Source: Vombatus ursinus (taxonomy: Eukaryota > Chordata > Mammalia > Diprotodontia > Vombatidae). From it: a stretch of 64,000 bases of DNA. The notes under the pieces are model-generated. The model saw nothing but the letters and a program-made list of their open reading frames with translations. It was not told the DNA's origin and made no database searches. Of this stretch, positions 22,615 through 34,165 are shown one piece after another. The DNA is taken from assembly GCF_900497805.2 (NCBI RefSeq), contig NW_020954570.1:7622354-7686353 (forward strand), given 5' to 3'. The translations under genes and the position numbers were made by a program. Positions within the stretch are counted from its first letter, which is position 1. Each line of letters begins with the position of its first letter.

Positions 22615-22740
22615 CTCCAAAGCAGGCAGCTTGGAGAGCTGGACAGATAGCTGGTTTCTGAGTCAGGTAGATTTGGGTTTGAATTCTACCTTAATCTCTC
22701 AGCACTTCAAGGCAACTCCCTAATAAGACTGTAAGGTATA
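22615..22740 (+). repeat. MIR-type 5' half
   Basis: 'gctggtttctgagtcaggta', 'gatttgggtttgaattctac' and 'caaggcaactccctaata' resemble the 5' half of a CORE-SINE. Confidence 0.5.
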
Positions 22741-22949
22741 GAACAGTGGTAGTTCTACAACGGTATAAGTATTCTCACCTTGTATTCCTTATGCTAATGA
22801 AATCATTAAAAAAATGTATACATGCTTTACACCTCCCTTATTAGATTGTATTGCTTTTCCTAAGAAAGGGGTTTTTTTGGTCTTAATTAGGAAAAAATGC
22901 AGAAAAATTAGATTTATTGTCTTTATTAGATTATCTAGTCTTTGAGACC

Positions 22950-23680
22950 TGGTAGCAATTTCTTATGTAGTTGTCCTTGTGGGGCATATCAATTCCAAAA
23001 TGCACAGCACCAGATGTTTTGCAGAGAAACTCTGGGAAGCTGCACGGTTTGCAGAGGGTTCTCTGGAAAAAAGATACAAAAGGAGAGAAACCCAATTCAG
23101 AGCAGCAGACATTTCTGCAACCTGGAGATGTGTGGGGCAGCCCAGACAGCTCCCACTTGTTTCCATCCTCCTATTTATCTACAGACAAATTAAGAGAACT
23201 TCACAGTAGAAGCATGGCTGTGAGAAGTGTGGCCACTCTGCTTCAGACTAAATCCAGTTTCTGTGAGACAGCCCACTTAGAGATGCTGTCTCTTCCCCAC
23301 AGCCCTACAGGAAAAGGCCTCATTAACTGCCTCTCTCTGGTCTCTAAGGAAGAAGCCCCCTTGCTAATCCCAACAGACAGAAAATCATTGGCTGCCATAC
23401 TGGGTTCTGCTACTTACTTCACCAGGTTGTAGCTGATTAATTGTCCCTGATACTTAAAGCGGTTTAGCACAATAGCCTTGGTTATGTGATTATGGGAGAC
23501 GGCCTCAGAGGTGGAGAGATAAAGCAGATCTGAAATAAAACCAGAGCAACTAGAGATCCTCTTCTTGCACCTTGGGTGGGATGCAGCACTCTAACAATGG
23601 GCTCTCCCAGATAACAACCAACTCTGCTGTATGAAATACTTTGTGCTTGGTAAATAAATAATAAAGGCATTGAAAGCAGT
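22950..23680. other. GC-richer block with a 153-codon open frame, identity unknown
   Basis: Roughly 730 bases richer in GC than the flanks. It holds the longest open frame of the window (22971-23432 plus, 153 codons) and overlapping frames on both strands. The frame is rich in Ser, Leu and Thr with no signal peptide, transmembrane run or known motif, and its start has no special context. The block ends with 'aataataaagg' near 23658, which could be a polyadenylation signal of an LTR or of a retrocopy. It could be an LTR fossil, a decayed retrocopy or an unrelated insertion. Confidence 0.3.
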
Positions 23681-23684
23681 CACC

Positions 23685-25195
23685 AAAGGTTTTATCTTAC
23701 CTGAGCTTTGGAATTAATGCACATAAAAACAGTTAATCTCTTCTCACTCAGCTTAAAATCAACAGCATTTTATTTACTTGGAGACAATTTGGCAAGCAGG
23801 CACTGCCAATATAGATGAGTTTCATCAGAATAATCAAATTGTGCAGGGAATATAGACAAGGTTCAGCAATAAAATTCCTAAAAGCTTCAGAGGAACTTTT
23901 CTATAGCTTCATAGTCAGCAGATTTATTTCTACCAAATATACCTAGCTTTCAAACTGCTGGAGAACTTCAAATACTAACATTGTCTTTTACTTCTAAAAA
24001 TGCGCATGTCTTAGTCAATTTGGCTGCTCAAGAAATCCGATTGTATTTTGCTTACATAGCATTTTTTTCTTTCCACGAGAACTGGACTAGAGTAGGGGAC
24101 CCTTTGATCTTTTCACTGAAAACCAGTAATATAAAACCCTGCCTGGCTGCTGTAATTGAGCATATTCAGAGTACAGCATTATCCAGCTGTTTACTTGAAT
24201 AAGAGTAATGAATTTGAGCAATGGCCCTTTTTAACACTGGTGAACAGTAACAAGGCTAAATCAACACTGCGTTATTTGTGTCAAAATCATCTCTTCCCAA
24301 ACATTTCAAGACAAGTGCAGGCATTTTACTTTCTTTCTCTCCAGTTCCCTTCCACATCTCTCATTCCTTTGCTTTACCCATCAGACATTTTAGAAGCTGC
24401 ATCTGGTATGGTTTGTACTACAGTTTAAAAGACAGTGGATTATAATTTAAATCATAGTACATTAACACAGAGCAGGTGTTTAAATGTTTTAAATGAATGA
24501 ATGGCATACCTTATAATTTCTGTGCTTCTTGGGTACCACACAACTACTTCCTTGTCTCATTTTCTTTTTTCTCCATTAACTCCATTTGTCTTTGTTTACT
24601 GCTCTTCTCTCCCCACTCACTTCACCCATAGTTCTTTGACTTTTTCCTTCTCTCCCTCCAGTTCATTTCCTTTTCTGACTGCCTTCCTTACTTCCCTCCT
24701 TTTTAACAAGATCTGCCTTACTAGTCCCTGGCCTACTTTACCAAGCCTCTTTTGTACTTGCAGAGATCATCTGGCTTTTACAGCTTCCTGATCAGCAAGC
24801 TAACAAAACACAGTGTCTGACCTTGACTTCAACTTTAAGTATCTTTTGCAAATGACTGCTCTTCTGAGAAAAAGAATATATAACAGTTTGAGCTTTTCAG
24901 TTATTTAGATCTAGACAAACAGCAGTTCAGCATATATGTATAACTGCAAATTTTTATCAACAACAGTTGACTTTTTCAATTCTATCTTAATTTCAAAAGG
25001 AAACAAAAATACCCCATATTCTGGAAAAACCAGATCAGTTTTGTTGGAAATCAAATCCTAAAATCAGTATAGTTACTTTCTTAAAAAGGATTTCAAACTA
25101 TTTAGCTAAATAATTAAGAATTTAATGTTTACTACATATCAATAAAACAACTACTTAGAAACTATTTAAATTAATTTTTTTTAGTACATAAAATA
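23685..25195. other. Unassigned stretch, partly pyrimidine-rich
   Basis: No gene or family recognised. 24500-24790 is strongly C/T-rich, which alone explains the 96-codon frame there. Frames at 23981-24202 and 24156-24428 overlap each other and have no motif. Confidence 0.5.
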
Positions 25196-25204
25196 TCACT
25201 AGAG

Positions 25205-25325
25205 GCAGTTAAAAGGTCAGCTCTAGAGTCAGGAAGACATGTGTTCAAGTTCTGCCAGCTTTATATACTGACTGTGTAGCTAGGGAAAGCTCTTTCTTCT
25301 CAGTATCCACAGGCAAATAGTCTAG
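25205..25325 (+). repeat. MIR fragment
   Basis: 'gctctagagtcaggaagaca', 'tgtgttcaagttctgcc', 'actgactgtgtagctaggg' in MIR order. Confidence 0.7.
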
Positions 25326-25559
25326 TCATATTAGTGAAGGAAATGTTCACATTGGAAGTCCCCTACACACATAAAACATCATAACATCTTTTAATCTTGT
25401 TTTTTACCCACACTAAAAATGGTTACTATCCATTAATACACAGTTATTCAATACCATGATTACCACCCATTAATGTATCATTAATATAGTGATAATATAG
25501 CATTAAAATAGGTTTATGAGATGTTGAGTTGCAAATCAAAGGGTCCACAGATTTTTTTT

Positions 25560-26605
25560 TTAAATTCTGAAAACAGCCATTTATTTTTCTGACCATTGGC
25601 ACACATATGTAGAAAAACATTTTTTTACTTTAATGATTTTATAGAAAAGTAGGTCAATGGAACAGACAAGAATCAGAAATAACTGAACTTAATAACCAAG
25701 AGTATGAAAGGCTCCAAAACCCTTATGTAGGAAAGAATTCCCTATTTGATAAGAATTGCTGGGAAACCTAGAAAGTAATCTGGCAGAAATTAGACTTGGA
25801 GCAACACCTTATACCATATTGCACAATATATTCCAAATGGGTTCATTAAAGATCATACTGTAACTAAAAATAAGGAGAATGGTAGATCATTTACCTTACA
25901 TAGCTTTGAGATAAATTCTTAACAGCATGATTAATAGAGGTAATTGCAAATTAAATAGATAATTTTGATTCTATGAAATTGAAAAGCTTTTGCACAAACA
26001 AAATTAAAACATCTAGGATAATACTTGGGAAAAAACTGCATTAACTATCTCTGATAAGGGTTTGATATGTAAAACATATAGACAACTAACAGAAATAAAT
26101 AAAAACAAAAACTATTACCTATATAGAAATGCTCAAACAATATGAACAAACTTTTCTAAAAGAACTGCATGTTATTAACAACTATATGACATAATTCTTT
26201 GAAATCACTAATAAGAGAAACGCAAATCAAAATAATCCTGAGGTTTCAACTTACATATAGTAAATTGGCAAAGATAACAAAAGATGAGGAACAGTCAATG
26301 TTCAAGGGATTACTGAAAGATAGACACACTAACTCTACTCTTGGTGAAGCTATGTGAATTGGGACAGCAATTTGGAATTGTGCAAATGAACTGGTTAAAA
26401 TTTCCATACTCTGACCATCCTTTGCTAGGAATATATCCCAAGAAAACCACTGACAAAAAGAAAGTCTCCAAATGCACCCAAATATTTTTAGCAGTACATT
26501 TTTGGTAGCAATAACTGGAAACAAAGTAGATGCCTATCAATTCAGAAATGGTGACAGTGGTACATAAACGTAGTGAAATATTACTGTGCTATAAGAAAAT
26601 GATTA
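25560..26605 (+). mobile_element. Old L1, ORF2 C-terminal region
   Basis: Landmarks in L1 order are 'ggtcaatggaacagacaaga', 'aattgctgggaaacctagaa', 'gataattttgattctatgaa', 'ctgataagggtttgatatgt', 'gagaaacgcaaatcaaaata', 'aatttggaattgtgcaaatg' and 'aatattactgtgctataaga'. It belongs to an older subfamily than the L1 at 10212. It has no 5' half and stops before the 3' UTR, where a SINE head adjoins it. No useful frame remains. Confidence 0.75.
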
Positions 26606-26660
26606 ATTTCTTACAGTGGCATAGTGGATTGAGCGCTGAGCCAGGAGCCTTAATAAATGA
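26606..26660 (+). repeat. SINE head fragment
   Basis: 'agtggcatagtggattgagc' with 'gctgagccaggagcc' is a tRNA-like SINE 5' end. The body is missing. Confidence 0.45.
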
Positions 26661-26769
26661 TATTTATAGTTGCTTGTCCTTACTACCCTACCCCCACGCA
26701 TATAAAGAATAGTAAGCTGAGCCAGAATATCCACACTGACAACATTGTAATTATCCTTTGGTACCACTG

Positions 26770-26950
26770 TAGTCTACCAAAAAGAATACTTGCCTTGGAG
26801 TTAGAATAAAGACTTGGGCTCAAATTTTACTACTGACTAGCTACAAAACCCCTGCAAGTCACTTATCTTCCACAATACTTATCCGTGTTCTTAAAGGGAG
26901 TTCCAATACTGCAGGAGTTCCCCTGCACTGACGAAATCAAAAGGCCTTTA
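26770..26950 (+). repeat. Marsupial CORE-SINE (MAR1-like tail)
   Basis: 'gccttggagttagaataaag', 'gggctcaaattttactactg', 'actagctacaaaacccctgc', then 'gggagttcc' and 'ctgacgaaatcaaaag'. The same tail is found at 28480-28640 and 32205-32430. Confidence 0.65.
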
Positions 26951-27129
26951 CATATTTACATAATAGATTGAAAGAAAAGGAAAATTCTGGATTATAGCAA
27001 ATTTCTCATACAAATGATAAATAATTATGAGGCAGATTGCTTTGTACATTTAAGTAGATTCATAGCTAAACAAACAGATAAATGAAAATAATGTATGTCT
27101 AATGGATTCATAACAATCAAGAGGGAGGT

Positions 27130-27615
27130 CTCCTAATGGTATGTATCCCTGGGTTCTGACCTTGATCCTATTTTTTTTTCAACATTTCAGTTAATACCTT
27201 GGATAAAGACAGTAAAAAATGCTTTTTAAATGTGTAGATGGTACTAACTGGAAGAAGTGATTTATATGCTAGATGAAGCAGGATCAAAAGATTTAAACAT
27301 GCTAGAACAATTGGGAAAAATGTGACCAGACTAAATTCAGTAGGGATATTTGAAGTATAACTAGAAGATTGACAGGATTTATTTTGAGTAGTTCAAAATA
27401 AGACAGTGGAAGTTACATGGATACTTATCAACTCTATGACAGGATGAAATATCTTTTAAAGAACACTGTTCAGTGTCTAAAAATGGAATGATCTACCTAG
27501 TAAAGTGAGTTCTAAGTCTCTGGAACTGTTGGAGTACAGGCTGGGTGGATTCTAAATGGGTTAAGAGGTTAGAATAAATGCTATCTAAGATCCTTTTTAA
27601 TATTCAGAGCCTGTG
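27130..27615 (+). mobile_element. L3/CR1 LINE, 3' part
   Basis: 'aataccttggataaagacag', 'tgtgtagatggtactaactg', 'agatttaaacatgctagaac', 'actaaattcagtagggatat' and 'tctctggaactgttggagta' follow the end of the CR1/L3 ORF and its 3' UTR (lakfadDtk, ldrle, kl.fn.. in protein terms). Very old, no open frame. Confidence 0.65.
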
Positions 27616-27619
27616 ACTA

Positions 27620-28180
27620 TTATGCAAGAATGCACTTGCTTAATTGTTTAAGTTGAACAGTGATTTTTATCCATTTCCAGAAAAGAGAAGTAGGTATTAA
27701 TTGCCTTAATCTGTTCACAAAATAAGATTTAGAACAGGATTCAAGCACGTCTAGGACTTACACACAAGTCCTCTATACCTCACTAGTCCATTCTTCATCC
27801 CTTAAATCTTGGTATCATCTTTCATGGATATTAGAGAAAAAAAAAAAGGCTTACTGTGATTCTGTTTTTATTGAAACTGAATTTAATTGCCCTCTTAGAT
27901 ACTGCAATTCCCTGTTTTATAGTCTTTTAAAATTTTCTCTACAAAACTTTAGAGTCTCCATAATGTAGCAGTAGGACAATCGTTACCACAGATACTCTAA
28001 TAACAGCCTTCTTTTCTTTTTTACTTCAGTACATGACAGCATACTCACTAATAAAGGAAAAACAGATGCAGTCTACCATCTTCCATTACAAAAAATAATA
28101 GGAAAACCTGAAGTAGTGAACCTACCACGGTGGCAAGGCTATCCTACTATCCAGCCTATATTTGACTAGGTTGGGGAATC
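27620..28180. other. Unassigned stretch
   Basis: Nothing recognised. Confidence 0.5.
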
Positions 28181-28184
28181 TGTG

Positions 28185-28430
28185 CAAATGCTGTCTAAAT
28201 TCTACTTTTCTACCTCCCAATCATGGCTTATAGTCACGAACTCTCAGTACAGCAAAGACAAAATAACACTATGCTCCATCTCCCATCTCTGCCCTAGCAT
28301 GGCATCCCCACACCTGGAATACTCTCCCATCTTGCCTTCACCTCTTAGAACTACCTGCAGATCTTGGGAATCCATTGTTTTCTTCAAAAGTCCATTCAAG
28401 TACTATCTACAATATTGAGTTTTTCTTGGT
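28185..28430 (+). repeat. L2 fragment
   Basis: 'tggcatccccacacctggaa', 'tactctcccatcttgccttc', 'acctcttagaactacctgca', 'aaaagtccattcaagtacta' correspond to the L2 region around 'ctggaatgctctccct'. Confidence 0.65.
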
Positions 28431-28479
28431 TTCACTCCACTCATCCACCCCATCCTACTACCTAAAATTATATATAGTC

Positions 28480-28640
28480 TGTATCTGACACATACTGGCT
28501 ATGTGACTTTGGGCAAGTAACTTAAGCAATTGAATCAGGCAACTATTTAAGTTTATAAATTACAGAACAAGTGCCAATTTATATAAGGGAGTTCCCTTTA
28601 GGGGAGTCCTCTCTACCAATGAAATCAAAAGTAAAAGAAA
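28480..28640 (+). repeat. Marsupial CORE-SINE (MAR1-like tail)
   Basis: 'tctgacacatactggctatg', 'tgactttgggcaagtaactt', 'agaacaagtgccaattta', 'gggagttccc', 'accaatgaaatcaaaag'. 5'-truncated. Confidence 0.7.
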
Positions 28641-28654
28641 ACATATGCATATAC

Positions 28655-28775
28655 ATCTTTCTACTTATAATGTAAACTCCTTGAAGGAAGAGACTATTTC
28701 ATTTTTATGTCCCTAGAATTTAGCACAATTCCTTGCACACAGCAGGTGTTTAATAAACGTCTGTTGATTAATAAG
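28655..28775 (+). repeat. L2 3' end
   Basis: 'aatgtaaactccttgaagg', 'gagactatttcatttttatg', 'tagcacaattccttgcacac', 'agcaggtgtttaataaac' in order. Confidence 0.8.
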
Positions 28776-28779
28776 CTAA

Positions 28780-29555
28780 ATAGACTAGCTGGAGTTACAG
28801 AGGTAAATAACTCTAATTAATATGGGAATACTATGTGTATGTCTATTATATTAAATATAATACAGGAAATGTAAAATAGAAGAATGGAGGTTGATTGTAA
28901 AATGAATAACATTATCCCCTTAATCAATTTGCTCCTATCTGGCTTTTAGACAGTCACTAGTTTTTTTCTCTTTCTAAAATTACTTGTATGACTGTCATTT
29001 CTCGCTCTCCAAAAAGGTAGAATGAAGAAGGATTCACAGCAGCTTAAAAAAAAAAAAAGAGGAGTGGGTGGGAGAGAGGGAGGACTCACAAAATTGCTGT
29101 GCAATCCTAATTTTTTGCCCACAAATAATGAAATTGAATAGATAGCATTAATTTTTCCAGAAATAATTATAGTAACATTAGTGATAATAAAAAATCAGTG
29201 GAGTTTTTAGTAACCTTCTTTGCAACATCTCATTTAGCCGAAGTGCAATTAATTGTACCTACTAGGCTTCAGACCTGTTGTACTAAACAGCACTAAACTA
29301 GGAGAATATGAAGGCCAAGGTTTTTCTATGGGATCTGTTTCTGATGCCATCATTTAACAGTTATGTAACCCTGAACATGAATGGCAGCCTGATGAAGAAG
29401 TGAAGAAGACAACTATCTTTCTCAACCCTATAGCTTGCAAAGGAAAAGTCAAAATTTTTTTTAAAGGAATGCTACTTTAATTTTACATTTATCTGGCATG
29501 GAAGTGACTGTAAATCAGGGGACATTATAAAGGATAAGCCAAAAAACTGCTAGAA
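28780..29555. other. Unassigned stretch
   Basis: Nothing recognised beyond an A run near 29046-29058. Confidence 0.5.
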
Positions 29556-29559
29556 TTAA

Positions 29560-29635
29560 TGGAAAACACAGTAGGCTAGATCTGTGGTCAGGAAGACCTG
29601 ACTTCAAATCTACGTCAGACAGTTTCTTGTTCATC
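29560..29635 (+). repeat. MIR/SINE 5' fragment
   Basis: 'gatctgtggtcaggaagacc' and 'tgacttcaaatctacgtcag' match the SINE stretch around the B box. Confidence 0.55.
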
Positions 29636-29639
29636 GATA

Positions 29640-29885
29640 TGCGTGGATTTATGTATGTGTATGCATATGTATAAAATGAACTACTAATTCTATATGAGTG
29701 AGACAGGAGACATATATCCGGATGGGTTAAAACCAAAAGCCATTAAGAAAGAAAAATTGGTCAGTGATCTTTTAAAGGAAGAACATTTATCTTTAATAAA
29801 CAAAGCCAATGTCTCATATATTATAGACTCAATCCTTGTCAATTCTTTCCAAAATTGTCAATCAAAGAGATGAGTATCAATTTCT
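29640..29885. other. Unassigned stretch
   Basis: Nothing recognised. Confidence 0.4.
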
Positions 29886-29889
29886 CAGT

Positions 29890-30300
29890 CAGGTAACAAG
29901 GATTTGTTAAGCATGTACTATGTGAAAGGCACTGTGCTAAGTGCTAAGTACTGTGCTAAGTACTGAGTACATACAGAAAGGCAAGAAACAGTCCCAGCCC
30001 TTAAGGAGGTCACATTTTAATCGGGAATGAAAACTTGTAAATGACTTTCCTACTGCCCATCATGGCTCATAACCACAAACTCTTGTAAATGACTAGGTAT
30101 ATGCAAAATGAAAACAGAGTAGATAGAAGATAATTTCAGAGTCAAGGCACTAGTACCAAGAGGACCCGGAAAGGCCTCCTAAAGAAGGTGAAATTTGCTC
30201 TGGGTTTTAAAAGCAAATCTGGGAAACTAAGAAGCAGAGATGAGGAAGGAGAGCATTCCAGGCATGGAGTGCAATGTGTAAGGAACGGAAAACTGGTCAG
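29890..30300 (-). mobile_element. L2 LINE 3' end, antisense
   Basis: Same plus-strand order as 8523-9015: 'ggatttgttaagcatgtact', 'aaggcactgtgctaagtgct', 'aaacagtcccagcccttaag', 'aggcctcctaaagaaggtg', 'gagagcattccaggcatgg'. It carries a small duplication around 'actgtgctaagt' and a 37-base insert bounded by 'cttgtaaatgact'. Confidence 0.82.
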
Positions 30301-30304
30301 TATA

Positions 30305-31108
30305 TATTACTTCAAAAGGTATGATATTTCCACTGACAGTTACAGGTTAAAATAAAATTATTTAGCTCAGCTTAGCATACCTACTCAAAACATTCCATGA
30401 TGTGACAGTCCCTTACTTACAGTCACTTGTTTAAAATGAACATGTGTGAAAATATTAAGAAGTATGATAGATTTTAAAGAACCAATGATTTTGAATTTCT
30501 TAAAATCACTTGAATCTTCCCTTCAAATGTTATTCTGAAATAAATGCTTTTCTGATACATACTACTTACTTGTAGGTAGTGTTGGATATGAGCTAAAATA
30601 AAATCCAAAAATTAATTTCTTTGCCAAGTACTGAACAATTATAATGAATTATGCTTATTATCAGTTGAAAGAGAAAAGTAAACAAATAAATTAACAGTTG
30701 TGTTCATGAATAAAATTATTACTTGACTAATAAAATTTTATCCTAATTGATATATATCCTATAATAATATGTAAATAAACTTTACTGCTTGGAAGATGCC
30801 ACTACTTACACCGTGCTGTTTTAAACAAACCCAAGAAGGAATTTCAGGGGTAGATGTCTCCAATTTTCTAAGGTAAAGCAAGGCAGAATTTGCATAGAAA
30901 ATATGTCTCAAATTTATTTTCTTGTGAAGAACATCACTTGCTAGACCTACTCTTTATTTAGGTGCATAAAATCAAATTTGAGGTAATTCACTGTGATGTC
31001 AACTTAGTCAATATGGAAGGAAAGTATACTTTCTTAGAAATATTATCCACATAAACCTAATAGCTTCAACCTAAAGAATATTAATTTTTTTCATGTCAAT
31101 AAGACATA
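30305..31108. other. Unassigned AT-rich stretch
   Basis: Nothing recognised. Confidence 0.5.
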
Positions 31109-31813
31109 AATAAGTGAATTACAGAAATAGAATATTATTATGCTATAAGAAATGACAAACAGAATGATTTCAGAAAAACCTGGAAAGACATACATGAACT
31201 GATACAAAGTGAAATTGAGCAGAACCAGGAGAACATTGTACATATTAACAGAAACACTGTGCAATGATCAACCATGAATGACTTAGCTCTTCTCAGTAAA
31301 ACAATGATCCAAAAGACTAATGATGGAAAATGCTATTCACATCCAGAGAAAGAACTATGGAGTCTGAATGCAGATCAAAGCATATTTATAGCAATATTGT
31401 AGGATGAAGGACTGTAAAGGACTTGGCTATTCTCAGCAATACAATGATCTAAGACAATCCCAAAGGATTCATGATGAAAAATGCTATCCATCTGCAAAGA
31501 AAGAACTGATGTTGTCCATATGCAGACTGAAGTATTACTCCTTCCTTCCTTTCTCTCTTTCTTGTTCAAGTCTCCTTGCACAATATGACTAATATGATTT
31601 TGCATGACTGAATATATATAACCTATGTCAGATTGCTTGTTATCTTAGGGAGAGAGAAGGGGAGAGAAAGAAGGATAGAATTTGGAACTCAAAACTTAAA
31701 AAAAAAAATCCCAAATGTTAAAAATTGTTTTTACATGTAATTGGGGATGGGGGGGTGAGGGGAATAAAATATTACTTTCAAATAGGAAAAAAGAAATAGG
31801 TGAATTATAGAGA
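31109..31813 (+). mobile_element. L1 3' end with target-site duplication and a duplicated 3' UTR segment
   Basis: The L1 body is about 31126-31794: 'cagaaaaacctggaaagaca', 'gagcagaaccaggagaacat', 'agaaagaactatggagtctg', 'gaatttggaactcaaaac' and the terminal 'aaaattgtttttacatgt'. The flanks 'aataagtgaattacaga' (31109) and 'aataggtgaattataga' (31795) form a 17-bp duplication with two mismatches. The segment from 'gacttagctcttctcag' (about 31280) recurs from 'gacttggctattctcag' (about 31411), so part of the 3' UTR is present twice. Confidence 0.85.
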
Positions 31814-31814
31814 C

Positions 31815-32200
31815 TAGTGTTCCAGCATCATATCTTTTTAATTATGATAATTTACGTGACAAGAACTCTGTAACAAATGTTAGCTGACCCCTTTTCATTT
31901 TCAACAGATCTAGCTGAGCAGTAAAAACCACTTGAAATTCAGTGATCCCATTTCTTACTCTTCCAGGGTGACCCATTTTGAACTATAATAAGGCAGTGAA
32001 TTCATACATAGAGATAACTATCTTCTGGCACTAGTTTTCAAAATAGAAATAGAAATAAGCAACAAAAAATGTGAGAGGGAAAAGAAAGTTAAAAGTTTAG
32101 GTTCAATATACCCACTTATTTTTAACAGCTTGGTGTGACAATTAAAAACAGAACCCTGACAGTTTGGTTTAAATATTTTTAATGCTTATTAACATGATTA
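31815..32200. other. Unassigned stretch
   Basis: Nothing recognised. Confidence 0.45.
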
Positions 32201-32204
32201 GAAG

Positions 32205-32430
32205 AAGCAGTGTGACATAATGACTAGCAAACAAGCCAATGAGTTAAGAATTCCTGGGTTCAAGTCCTGCCTCTGACACATACTGGCCATGTGACCCTGG
32301 ACAAGTCAGGCACACTCTCATTGCTCTATGTACTTCTCCAGGTCCATAATTTGCAGAGAAGGTGCCAACTTGCATTGCTAGACAGTTTCCTTACCCAGGA
32401 CTTCCTTCTACTAATGAAATCATAGTCTAA
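32205..32430 (+). mobile_element. Marsupial CORE-SINE (MAR1-like tail), near full length
   Basis: Head 'gaagcagtgtgacataatga', B-box region 'gggttcaagtcctgcctc', core 'actggccatgtgaccctgg', and tail 'ataatttgcagagaaggtgc', 'caacttgcattgctagac', 'actaatgaaatcatagtc'. Confidence 0.82.
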
Positions 32431-32564
32431 ACCCTATCTCAATTAATATGATTTACAAATAATGCCCCTGGATATTATGATAGCAATATTTATGTTTTCC
32501 TTTCTATAGAATTAAGCATACACAAAGAAAAAAAAAGGCCATATATTTGCTATTATTGGCATTT

Positions 32565-32640
32565 AAAATTGGGAAGGACCACAAAAATATTTTAGTCATA
32601 CTACTTCATTTTACAGTTAAAGGCACCAAGAGATCAAACA
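32565..32640 (-). repeat. MIR-type fragment
   Basis: 'gggaaggaccacaaaaatat', 'tagtcatactacttcatttt', 'acagttaaaggcaccaagag' resemble the MIR segment also seen at 9067-9140. Confidence 0.5.
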
Positions 32641-32649
32641 ACAAATACT

Positions 32650-33800
32650 TGTTGAACTGAACTGATATTCACAATTAGGATGAAAAATAGGTTTAGAAAG
32701 GATAATGGAAGAGACTGATGATATGATAGCTAATTAGGACTGGATAAAAGAATTTCAGACTTCTTGATTATGGAAGTAGAACATTTGTGAGTAATGGTAT
32801 GACCATTTCTGTGTGTGGCAGAGGTGGAACGAAGGAATAGGTAATGGGGTTAAAGGAGACAGAGGAACTTGTAAGTTAGAATGTTTGGGGAGCATCATTT
32901 CTTAAAACTGAAGTTCCTTAATATAAAGGCAGGAGTTGGGGACATGACGAAAACAGTAACTCAGGTAACAAACTCCTTTAAAAAGTAGCGAGAATGACCT
33001 GGGGGCTGGTAGAAAATGGCCACGACAATCTAGATTGGGTAATAACTTTTGATAAAGAAAACTAAAAAGAAGAAGCGCTGAGTGGTGGCAGCAAAAGCAT
33101 GGGGACCTTGTAGTATTTTGACTCCTCACCAAAACTAGTGTGATGGAGCATGTCATCACAGTGCTGCCAGTATGGAAGAGGACGTCAGGCATGAATCACT
33201 ATTGAGTGGAAGCTAGTTCTCTGGGTCAAAAAATGGAATGTTTACAAAAGGAAAAAGTCCAAAATAAAGGGAAACATGACAGTCATGGAATCAGCACAAA
33301 GTGCATGATGAAAGGGGACAAACCAGGGTTGGAGTGGGACATGGAAAGACTGGGGTTGAGGAGAACAGGGACTACAAGTGGGGATGGGAAAGCAACAAGT
33401 GGTGGGAGTCTGATGGCCATAAGAGCAGCAAAGGATGAAAGAAGCTATGTTGTAGATGGAGAATGATTTGAAGATGACAAAATTCCCATTTTCTGAAGCT
33501 CTGCCTTAGTGTCTCAGGAAAGGCAGCTCAGAGCTCAGGACTCCCCCACAAGGTGATAATAAGGAGATCGCTTTCAGTGAAGAGAGGGGAGAAGCATCAG
33601 AAAAGGATATAGAGGTGGCCTCAGAAGTGGTCCCTAAAAGGAGGAACTTCAACAGCTGGAGGTTGAAATTAGTCTATTCCAAGAATGAGAAAGGGTGAAA
33701 AAAAAAAACAAGAGAAAGAGTAGGAAACCAAAAATGTCAATTTTTCTGGAATGTAGAGTTCTTAACAGGGGTTCAAAGTGAGAAAAAGTTGGAAAGGAAG
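32650..33800. other. Purine-rich block of unknown identity
   Basis: About 1.1 kb, richer in GC and in plus-strand purines than its flanks, with many 'agagg', 'gggaa' and 'ggaag' words. Open frames (32902-33192 minus, 96 codons; 33206-33466 plus, 86 codons) overlap nothing known. It may be the upstream part of the antisense L2 that begins at 33805, or an unrelated old insertion. Confidence 0.35.
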
Positions 33801-33804
33801 GTTG

Positions 33805-34155
33805 TTGCCCAACTAAAACAGGCCTTGAATGACAATATTTTATTTGGCAGATAATGAAGTGCCAGTTAAAGTTTTTATTTTTATTTTTTATTGGAACATT
33901 CAGGTATATTAGAAATATTATTCTATTAAAGGCATGAAGGATATATTAGAAAAAAAATAGACTTAAAACAAGAAGAATAGTTAGGTAACTATTATAATAA
34001 TCTAGATGACAAGAGACAAACAGTAGAAATAAGGTGATTGCAGTGCAAAGGACAGCACAGATTTGAGACAACATGGAATTAACTGATGGTGACAACTGAT
34101 CAGATAAGGATCTTCAAGGAAAGAGTCAAAGGAGAAACATAAATGATCCTTCAGG
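33805..34155 (-). mobile_element. L2 fragment, antisense
   Basis: 'aacaggccttgaatgacaat', 'gaagtgccagttaaag', 'gtaactattataataatcta' and 'gtagaaataaggtgattgca' follow, in reverse, the L2 stretch preceding its 3' UTR. It may itself be interrupted by the T-rich sequence near 33870-33895. Confidence 0.5.
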
Positions 34156-34165
34156 CCTTTGTTCT

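Noticed and set aside
22971-23432. 153-codon frame as a protein-coding gene
   Set aside because: No recognised domain, overlapping frames on both strands, and no visible exon structure. Kept only as an unassigned block.
24501-24791. 96-codon Ser/Leu/Phe-rich frame
   Set aside because: Explained by C/T-rich composition alone.
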